Shown here piece by piece: positions 1 to 7,976 of a stretch of DNA of 7,976 bases. Position 1 is the stretch's first letter. Each line of letters opens with the position of its first letter. The DNA is taken from positions 1-7,976 of the forward strand of contig CAMPIF010000181.1 of assembly GCA_946886245.1 (NCBI GenBank), given 5' to 3'. A program made the position numbers and the translations under genes. Under the pieces are notes generated by a model. It saw only the letters and a program-made list of their open reading frames with translations, was not told the origin of the DNA and did not search any database. The stretch comes from Ectopseudomonas composti. GTDB lineage: Bacteria; Pseudomonadota; Gammaproteobacteria; Pseudomonadales; Pseudomonadaceae.

Positions 1-375
1 CTGCTCACCCTGGATGGCGGCCTGCACCTTGAGCTTGGCATCCTTGATATGGGCGACGATCTTCTTCGCCAGCTCCTTGTCGATACCTTCACGGAAAGTG
101 ACTTCCTGCTTCATCACCTTGCCCGAGGCATAGGGCTCCTTGGTTTCCAGGCACTGGCAGTCGATCTTGCGCTTGACCAGGCTGCTGCGCACGATGTCGA
201 GCATCTGCTCGAGCATGAACTCGGCTTCGGCGGTCAAGGTCAGCGCCTTGTCCTTGCTCTCGATGCTGCATTTGCCACGCAGGTCGAAACGGCGGTCGAG
301 CTCCTTGATGGCGTTGTCGACCGCATTGGTCAGTTCGTGTTTGTCCAGTTCAGACACGATGTCGAACGAAGGCAT
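1..375 (-). CDS. yajQ: YajQ-family nucleotide-binding protein (C-terminus cut by window edge)
   Basis: The minus strand reads 125 codons from an ATG at 375 to the window edge without a stop. It begins [15 protein letters not shown] and continues with [17 protein letters not shown] and the stretch [20 protein letters not shown] at about residues 80-99, which is diagnostic of YajQ (UPF0234/DUF520). The family is about 160 residues, so roughly 35 are missing. YajQ proteins are cytosolic, with two ferredoxin-like folds, and bind nucleotides. Members in Xanthomonas and Pseudomonas have been reported as high-affinity c-di-GMP receptors that act by binding a transcription factor. The start is supported by AGGAG (complement of 383-387) seven bases upstream. 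The gene is divergent from the response regulator at 514, and both have promoter-like signals in 430-460. Family identity is secure; c-di-GMP binding is known for relatives and only inferred here. Confidence 0.96.
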   Translation of the reverse strand, partial: MPSFDIVSELDKHELTNAVDNAIKELDRRFDLRGKCSIESKDKALTLTAEAEFMLEQMLDIVRSSLVKRKIDCQCLETKEPYASGKVMKQEVTFREGIDKELAKKIVAHIKDAKLKVQAAIQGEQ

Positions 376-429
376 GAGCGGGCTCCTGATGGACGGCGCG
401 ATCCTCTTCACGGAGTGAACGCGCCTGAC

Positions 430-460
430 TTGACGATAACTATGGCGGGCCCATTATATC
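430..460 (+). promoter_or_regulatory. Candidate sigma70 promoter for the response regulator-panE genes
   Basis: TTGACG at 430-435 matches the -35 consensus in five of six positions. Two possible -10 boxes follow: CATTAT at 452-457 (16-base spacer) or TATATC at 455-460 (19-base spacer), each four of six. Transcription would start near 465, leaving a leader of about 50 bases before the ATG at 514. The signal is read by eye only, and the imperfect spacing keeps confidence low. It overlaps the opposing yajQ -10 candidate. Confidence 0.35.
453..458 (-). promoter_or_regulatory. yajQ: Candidate -10 box for yajQ
   Basis: The minus strand carries a perfect TATAAT at 458-453, preceded by TGGA, close to but not exactly an extended -10. 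No good -35 hexamer lies 16-18 bases upstream (the 17-base position reads CAAACG). A start near 446 would give a yajQ leader of about 70 bases. The perfect hexamer in a GC-rich intergenic region is the main support. Confidence 0.4.
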
Positions 461-513
461 CAGACTGATACGCGCCGTTTGGCGTCCTTCCTCTCTGCCT
501 GCGAGTCTGCCCC

Positions 514-2384
<1,871 letters not shown>

Positions 2385-2392
2385 GTACGCTG

Positions 2393-2437
2393 GGCGGGTG
2401 TAACCCATCACTCGCAGCCTGGCGGGTTGCACCCGCC
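2393..2437. repeat. 14-nt imperfect inverted repeat (REP-like hairpin) after panE
   Basis: The left arm at 2393-2406 (GGCGGGTGTAACCC) and right arm at 2424-2437 (GGGTTGCACCCGCC) are inverted repeats matching at 13 of 14 positions. The single mismatch is a G-U wobble in plus-strand RNA, so the transcript could form a 14-bp stem with a 17-base loop. A competing shorter hairpin, GGCGGGT (2421-2427) with ACCCGCC (2431-2437), uses the same right arm. No T-run follows, so it is not a canonical intrinsic terminator. The rest of the 2385-2508 gap shows no clear promoter or Shine-Dalgarno to my eye. Confidence 0.7.
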
Positions 2438-2508
2438 TGCACAGGCAGTAGGCAATGGCCTGACAGCCGCGCTAACCTGCCGTCTTCACTCGCCACAACG
2501 ATACCCTC

Positions 2509-4527
<2,019 letters not shown>

Positions 4528-4530
4528 GCC

Positions 4531-5106
4531 ATGGGCTTTCGCCTCTCGAAGATCTATACCCGCACCGGCGACAAGGGGGAAACCGGCCTGGCCGACGGCC
4601 GCCGGGTCGGCAAGGACCACCCACGTATCGAGGCCATCGGCGAGCTGGACACGCTCAACAGCCAGCTCGGCCTGCTGCTGGCCGAGCTCGACGAGGCCGC
4701 CACGACCTGGCCCGCACTCAAGGAGATCAGCGAGGTGCTGAGCCCCTGCCAGCACCGCCTGTTCGACCTGGGTGGCGAGCTGGCGATGCCCGAGTATCAG
4801 GCCTTGCAAGAGGTGGAAGTGCAGCGTCTGGAGGCGGCCATCGACCGCTGGAACGAAGAGGTCGGGCCACTGGAAAACTTCATTCTGCCCGGCGGCTCCA
4901 GGCTGATCGCCCAGGCCCATGTCTGCCGCAGCTTCGCGCGCAGCAGCGAACGTCGCTGTCAGCACCTCAATGCCGTCGAGCCATTGCGCGGTGCAGGTCT
5001 GGCCTACGTCAACCGCCTCTCCGACCTGCTGTTCGTCGCTGCCCGCCTGATCGCCAAGCGCCAGGGCATCGCTGAAGTGCTGTGGAAGGCGGCAGACAAG
5101 CCGTAG
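4531..5106 (+). CDS. Cob(I)alamin adenosyltransferase, PduO type
   Basis: The 191-residue cytosolic enzyme transfers the adenosyl group of ATP to cob(I)alamin, forming coenzyme B12. The N-terminal ATP-binding motif is YTRTGDKGETGLADGRRVGK (9-28). A helix with ELDTLNSQLGLL (38-49) and FILPGGS (117-123) follow. The signature R133-x3-R137-x2-E140 in VCRSFARSSERR aligns with human MMAB R186, R190 and E193. YVNRLSDLLFVAAR (159-172) supplies the conserved Asn N161. Length is typical of the PduO family. The start is preceded by AGGA (4518-4521) and lies three bases after the kinase stop, so the two are almost certainly co-transcribed. No cobalamin riboswitch could fit in that spacing. No B12 biosynthesis or B12-dependent enzyme gene is in the window, so the role is probably cofactor salvage or maintenance. 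Confidence 0.95.
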   Translation: MGFRLSKIYTRTGDKGETGLADGRRVGKDHPRIEAIGELDTLNSQLGLLLAELDEAATTWPALKEISEVLSPCQHRLFDLGGELAMPEYQALQEVEVQRLEAAIDRWNEEVGPLENFILPGGSRLIAQAHVCRSFARSSERRCQHLNAVEPLRGAGLAYVNRLSDLLFVAARLIAKRQGIAEVLWKAADKP

Positions 5107-5121
5107 AAGTACGCCAGACCT

Positions 5122-5174
5122 GTAGGAGCGAATTCATTCGCGATCATAGCAGCCTCGGTGCCATCCGCTCCTAC
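5122..5174. repeat. REP pair 1: inverted GTAGGAGCG elements
   Basis: GTAGGAGCG (5122-5130) and CGCTCCTAC (5166-5174) form a perfect 9-nt inverted repeat, each beginning outward with the GTAG head typical of Pseudomonas REP sequences. The left unit contains its own small palindrome, GCGAAT (5128-5133) with ATTCGC (5136-5141). The right unit has no equally good hairpin. It lies 15 bases beyond the adenosyltransferase stop, between convergent genes. Such elements are known to be spread by RAYT transposases. None is encoded here. Confidence 0.85.
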
Positions 5175-5193
5175 CGACCGTGCATACAGGGTA

Positions 5194-5305
5194 GTAGGGC
5201 GTACTCGCGGAGCAGTACGCCATTCTTGGGTACGATGATGGGTTGCGGAGCCAGGCCAGGTATGAACCTGCGGACTGTTCGCCTATGCTCCTGAGTCCGC
5301 CCTAC
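5194..5305. repeat. REP pair 2 (BIME-like), 13-nt inverted ends, two hairpins
   Basis: The 112-base segment is bounded by GTAGGGCGTACTC (5194-5206) and GAGTCCGCCCTAC (5293-5305), inverted repeats matching at 12 of 13. Each end folds separately: the left as GGCGTACT (5198-5205) with AGTACGCC (5214-5221), loop of eight; the right as GCGGACT (5270-5276) with AGTCCGC (5294-5300), loop of 17. The one difference between the arms (T versus G) is compensated in the partner strand, so both stems are intact. The GTAG head of the right unit contains the TAG stop of the minus-strand Nudix gene (5302-5304). These hairpins may also end transcription from both convergent genes, although no T-runs adjoin them. 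Confidence 0.85.
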
Positions 5306-6240
5306 GGCCAGAACGCGCGGATACCGGCCACGCCCTGCGCGCCAGCCTGCCCGGCGCGCTCGATATCGGCCGGACCTACACCGCCCAGCAGATAAGCCGG
5401 CAGGTTGAAATGGGTCAGCATCTCGCGCGCGGCTTCCCAGCCCAGCGGCTGCGCTTCGGGATGAGTCGCGGTCGCCTGCACCGGCGACAGGGTGACGAAG
5501 TCCACGCCCATCTGCATGGCCAGCGTCAGCTCCTCGGCACTGTGGCAGGACGCAGCCAACCAGCGATCCTCAGGGAAAGGGCGGCCACCAGCGGCGTACT
5601 TGCGCAGCTGCTCGGCGGTCAGGTGCCAGCCGGCCGCAGGAAAATCCCCCAGCCACTCCAGCGGCCCTTTGAGCATCAGCTGCGCCTTGCCGGCACACAG
5701 GCCCTGCACATCGACAGCCAGGTCGCGGTATTGTGGGTCGAACATGTTCGGCGCACGCAGTTGAATCAGTCGCACGCCCTGCGCCAGGGCGCTGCGGATG
5801 CCGGCGAGCAGCTCACTCGGCGGCTGGCCATCCGGGGTGATCAGGTAGCGATCAGGCAGGCGCGCGGCGGCGACTATGGGTTTGTTCGCGGCGGGAAACT
5901 CGTACTCCAGCAATTGCCGCTCGCTGGTCCAGGCCAATGGCTGACCTTCCGCGCCATGCGGCTCACCACTGAAGGCCGAGACTTCCCAGACGTCCAGCAA
6001 CACCTGCTTGTCCGGGTAGTCGTGGCGAATCTGGATCAGCGGGCGCGCAGCCTGCGGACGAATGCCCAGTTCCTCCTCCAGCTCGCGATCGAGGGCGGCG
6101 CGCACGGCCTCGCCCTCCTCCACCGTGCCGCCGGGAAATTCCCACAGACCGCCCTGGGGCTTGTCCTGCGGGCGCCTGGCGATCAGGATGCGTCCATCGG
6201 CACCCCGAATCACCGCTGCTGCGACATGAACGCGTTTCAC
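5302..6240 (-). CDS. Nudix hydrolase (MutT-like) fused to ThiE-like domain
   Basis: The 312-residue cytosolic protein has two domains. Residues 1-130 are a MutT-type Nudix hydrolase with a complete box G38-x5-E44-x7-R52-E53-L54-x-E56-E57-x-G59-I60, so pyrophosphohydrolase activity on oxidised or other nucleoside triphosphates is likely. Residues about 130-312 resemble thiamine-phosphate synthase/TenI TIM barrels: RLIQLRAP, GVDFVTLSPVQATATHP and LLGGVGPADI. The metal-binding Asp motif of ThiE (NDR) is replaced by M-L-K-G near 189-192, QLREK by QLRAP, and the T-x-T-K Lys by H260, so TMP synthase activity is doubtful. This architecture is known in Pseudomonas. The frame is open to 6459, but GTG at 6240, behind AGGAGGT and overlapping the GST stop, is the right start. 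The stop TAG lies inside a REP head. MutT function is inferred from the family; the C-terminal role is unknown. Confidence 0.92.
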   Translation of the reverse strand: MKRVHVAAAVIRGADGRILIARRPQDKPQGGLWEFPGGTVEEGEAVRAALDRELEEELGIRPQAARPLIQIRHDYPDKQVLLDVWEVSAFSGEPHGAEGQPLAWTSERQLLEYEFPAANKPIVAAARLPDRYLITPDGQPPSELLAGIRSALAQGVRLIQLRAPNMFDPQYRDLAVDVQGLCAGKAQLMLKGPLEWLGDFPAAGWHLTAEQLRKYAAGGRPFPEDRWLAASCHSAEELTLAMQMGVDFVTLSPVQATATHPEAQPLGWEAAREMLTHFNLPAYLLGGVGPADIERAGQAGAQGVAGIRAFWP

Positions 6241-6869
6241 CCCTTTACCTCCTGCAATGCCGCCTGATACCAGCGTTGGAATGCCGGCCAGCGATAGATG
6301 GTTTCGACATAAGTCGCTGCCGCTGTCGGCAGCGCCACATGATAACTGCGCAGACGCGCGGCGACCGGTGCATAGAAGGCATCGGCAATGCTGGCCTGAC
6401 CGAACAGATAGTTGCCGGTGCTGGCGAAACGCTCGCGGCAGCCGGCCCAGATCGCGCAAATGCGATCGATATCGGCCTGCGCCGCGTCCGGTAGCTCGAG
6501 CAACGCCTTGTCTCGCGCCAGGTCCATCGGCAGGTGGCTACGCAGAGCGCCGAAGCCGCTGTGCATCTCCGCACAGACGCTACGCGCCAAGGCACGGGCC
6601 TGACGATCCTGCGGCCACAGCTGCGCCTCGGGATAGCACTCGGCCAGATACTCGGCTATCGCCAGGGAATCCCACACCGGCCCGTGCTCGGTCAGCAGAA
6701 CCGGCACCTTGCCGGTGGGCGAATGGCGCAGCAGTTGCGCACGGCTGTCGGGCTGGTACAGGCGCACCAGCACCTCTTCGCATTCCACGCCAGCCAGCTC
6801 GACCGCCAGAGCGGCGCGCAACGACCAGGAGGAATAGTTCTTGTCGCCAATCACCAGTTTCAGAGCCAT
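6237..6869 (-). CDS. Glutathione S-transferase family protein
   Basis: The 210-residue protein has a thioredoxin-fold N-terminal domain, LKLVIGDKNYSSWSLRAAL, with candidate catalytic Ser at 13-14, the cis-Pro loop K54-V-P56 and the glutathione-contacting acidic-Ser pair D67-S68 in WDSLAIAEYL. An all-helical C-terminal domain contains GQASIADAFYAPV (157-169), with the usual N-capping Ser/Asp. The substrate is not predictable; the class looks closest to Ser-type bacterial GSTs. I prefer ATG at 6869 over 6878, because GAGGA (6878-6882) would overlap the upstream ATG yet sits eight bases before the lower one. The gene ends in a GTGA overlap with the Nudix gene, so the two form an operon. Confidence 0.92.
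   Translation of the reverse strand: MALKLVIGDKNYSSWSLRAALAVELAGVECEEVLVRLYQPDSRAQLLRHSPTGKVPVLLTEHGPVWDSLAIAEYLAECYPEAQLWPQDRQARALARSVCAEMHSGFGALRSHLPMDLARDKALLELPDAAQADIDRICAIWAGCRERFASTGNYLFGQASIADAFYAPVAARLRSYHVALPTAAATYVETIYRWPAFQRWYQAALQEVKG
6247..6253 (-). promoter_or_regulatory. Strong Shine-Dalgarno fixing the Nudix GTG start
   Basis: The minus strand reads AGGAGGT here, six bases before GTG at 6240, near-perfect to the anti-Shine-Dalgarno. It lies inside the last codons of the GST gene and rules out the longer upstream starts of the open frame. Confidence 0.85.
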
Positions 6870-6877
6870 CTCGCGCA

Positions 6878-6882
6878 TCCTC
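6878..6882 (-). promoter_or_regulatory. Shine-Dalgarno deciding the GST start
   Basis: GAGGA on the minus strand overlaps the first base of the ATG at 6878 and lies eight bases before the ATG at 6869. It can only serve the latter, giving a protein beginning MALKLVIGDK. Confidence 0.7.
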
Positions 6883-6899
6883 GGGAATGAAGTCGCTCG

Positions 6900-6928
6900 A
6901 CGTTAAAAGCCTGCCCCCCGAATAGCAA
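6900..6928 (-). promoter_or_regulatory. Weak candidate promoter for GST-Nudix operon
   Basis: On the minus strand TTGCTA (6928-6923, four of six to -35) and TAACGT (6905-6900, three of six to -10) are separated by 17 bases. This is the only reasonably spaced pair I see between the argJ terminator hairpin and the GST start. Weak, by eye only. Confidence 0.22.
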
Positions 6929-6964
6929 ATTCCCGCGCGTCATGGGGGCATGAGGCGCGGGAAT
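6929..6964 (-). terminator. Probable intrinsic terminator of argJ
   Basis: Nineteen bases after the argJ stop the minus strand can fold ATTCCCGCGC with GCGCGGGAAT (10 bp; plus-strand arms 6929-6938 and 6955-6964). One mismatch is followed by a 5-bp inner stem (TCATG/CATGA) and a four-base loop of C on this strand (6948-6945). The stem is followed by TTGCTATT, a poor U-tract, so termination may be partial. The stem is symmetrical, but the plus strand has no gene leading into it. Confidence 0.65.
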
Positions 6965-6983
6965 ACGGACGAGCAGGACGCGA

Positions 6984-7976
6984 TCAGGTGCGATATTCGG
7001 CGTTGATCTTGACGTACTCGTGGGACAGGTCGGTGGTCCAGATGGTCTCGCTGCAGCTGCCACGGCCAAGTTCGATGCGAATGGTGATTTCCTCACGGGC
7101 CATCACCGCCGCGCCCTGTTCTTCGGTGTAGGTGGTCGCGCGGCAGCCCTTGCTGGCGATGCAGACCTCGCCGAGGAACACGTCGATCTTGCTCACATCC
7201 AGCTGCGCTACCCCGGCATAGCCCACGGCAGCCAGGATACGTCCCCAGTTCGGATCGGAGGCGAACAGCGCGGTCTTGATCAGCGGTGAATGGGCCACGG
7301 CGTAGGCCACGTCCAGGCACTCCTGATGCGTGCCACCGCCGTTGACCTGTACGGTAACGAATTTGGTCGCGCCCTCGCCGTCGCGGACGATGGCCTGCGC
7401 CACCTCCATGAATACCTCGAACACGGCCTGCTTGAGCTTGGCGAACAACTCACCGGAAGCCTCGGTGATTTCCGCCAACGCAGCCTGGCCGGTAGCGATC
7501 AGCATGCAGCAGTCATTGGTGGAGGTGTCACCATCGATGGTGATGCGGTTGAACGACTTGTTCGCCGCGTCGCGCACCAGATCCTGCAACACGCCCTGGG
7601 CCACCTTGGCGTCGGTGGCGATGTAGCCGAGCATGGTGGCCATGTTCGGGCGGATCATGCCGGCGCCCTTGGAGATGCCGGTGACGGTGATGGTCACGCC
7701 ATCGTGCTGGAACTGCCGGCTGGCGCCCTTGGGCAGGGTGTCGGTGGTCATGATGCCGGTGGCCGCTGCTTCCCAGTTGTCGGCCTTGAGATCATCCAGC
7801 GCCGCCTGCAGCGCGGACTCGATCTTCTCGACCGGCAGCGGCTCGCCGATCACACCGGTGGAAGCGAGGAAAACCTCCCTGGGACGGCAGCCGAGCGACC
7901 TGGCCACCGACGACGCCGACAATTTCACGGTCTGGCGGCCACGCTTTCCCGTGAAGGCATTGGCATTGCCGGAATT
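6984..7976 (-). CDS. argJ: Glutamate N-acetyltransferase/ornithine acetyltransferase ArgJ (N-terminus cut)
   Basis: The frame is open from the right edge, and 330 residues are in the window. The family is about 400, so some 70-75 N-terminal residues lie outside. A GTG at 7928 is internal, because NSGNANAFTG, conserved in ArgJ, is encoded upstream of it (7976-7947). ArgJ transfers acetyl from N-acetylornithine to glutamate in the cyclic arginine pathway in the cytosol; some members also use acetyl-CoA. The precursor cleaves itself before a Thr nucleophile: the site is the Ala-Thr of KGAGMIRPNMATML, window residues 113-114, codons meeting at 7638/7637. Other signatures are LASTGVIGEP (37-46), GDTSTND (149-155), GEGATKF (200-206), DPNWGRILAAVGY (241-253) and the C-terminal WTTDLSHEYVKINAEYRT (313-330). 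It ends before a hairpin terminator. Whether it is mono- or bifunctional cannot be read from sequence. Confidence 0.97.
   Translation of the reverse strand, partial: NSGNANAFTGKRGRQTVKLSASSVARSLGCRPREVFLASTGVIGEPLPVEKIESALQAALDDLKADNWEAAATGIMTTDTLPKGASRQFQHDGVTITVTGISKGAGMIRPNMATMLGYIATDAKVAQGVLQDLVRDAANKSFNRITIDGDTSTNDCCMLIATGQAALAEITEASGELFAKLKQAVFEVFMEVAQAIVRDGEGATKFVTVQVNGGGTHQECLDVAYAVAHSPLIKTALFASDPNWGRILAAVGYAGVAQLDVSKIDVFLGEVCIASKGCRATTYTEEQGAAVMAREEITIRIELGRGSCSETIWTTDLSHEYVKINAEYRT

Noticed and set aside
2385..2508. Intrinsic terminator after panE
   Set aside because: The hairpin is strong but followed by TGCACAGG with no T-run, so it is listed as a repeat instead.
5082..5294. 70-codon open frame containing CRSEFIRDH
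   Set aside because: This peptide is the familiar spurious translation of a Pseudomonas REP element, not a gene.
5107..5301. CRISPR-like array in the convergent gap
   Set aside because: The repeats are inverted palindromes of two types, with no regular direct repeat-spacer unit.
5410..6267. 285-codon plus-strand open frame opposite the Nudix-ThiE gene
   Set aside because: The minus-strand frame has a perfect Nudix box and Shine-Dalgarno; the plus-strand translation has no motif.
6241..6459. Longer Nudix protein from upstream starts
   Set aside because: The extension overlaps GST in another frame, has no Nudix homology, and a strong Shine-Dalgarno marks GTG at 6240.

Overview
The window is ordinary chromosomal DNA of a Pseudomonas-type gammaproteobacterium. 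It is GC-rich with strong third-position GC bias, and it carries typical Pseudomonas GTAG-headed REP palindromes. The gene order yajQ - response regulator - panE - sensor kinase - cobalamin adenosyltransferase - Nudix/ThiE-like - GST - argJ matches, from memory, the P. aeruginosa PAO1 block around PA4395-PA4402. Species cannot be fixed from this alone.

Layout. Bases 1-375 hold the N-terminal part of yajQ on the minus strand, running off the left edge. A 138-base divergent promoter region follows. A plus-strand block comes next: a REC plus degenerate-GGDEF response regulator (514-1476), panE overlapping it by the four bases GTGA (1473-2384), a 124-base gap holding an imperfect 14-nt inverted repeat, a large membrane hybrid-less histidine kinase (2509-4527), and a PduO-type cob(I)alamin adenosyltransferase three bases later (4531-5106). 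The 195-base gap between convergent genes (5107-5301) is almost filled by two pairs of inverted GTAG-headed REP elements. The outermost REP head contributes the stop codon of the next gene. On the minus strand lie a Nudix hydrolase fused to a ThiE-like domain (5302-6240, GTG start), a GST-family protein overlapping it by GTGA (6237-6869), a hairpin terminator, and argJ (6984-7976), which lacks its N-terminus at the right edge.

How the genes fit together. The left half looks like a small signalling neighbourhood. YajQ is known as a c-di-GMP-binding effector in some relatives. The divergent response regulator has lost every diguanylate cyclase catalytic residue I can align but keeps an RxxD c-di-GMP-binding I-site. 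The nearby kinase has no other response regulator within the window. The metabolic genes (panE, adenosyltransferase, Nudix/ThiE-like, GST, argJ) are housekeeping and have no obvious single pathway. I see no phage, IS, CRISPR, tRNA, rRNA or defence system. The most interesting items are the catalytically dead GGDEF with intact I-site, the Nudix-ThiE fusion whose ThiE part has lost key residues, and the REP pair with compensatory stem changes at the mutT-like gene's stop codon.
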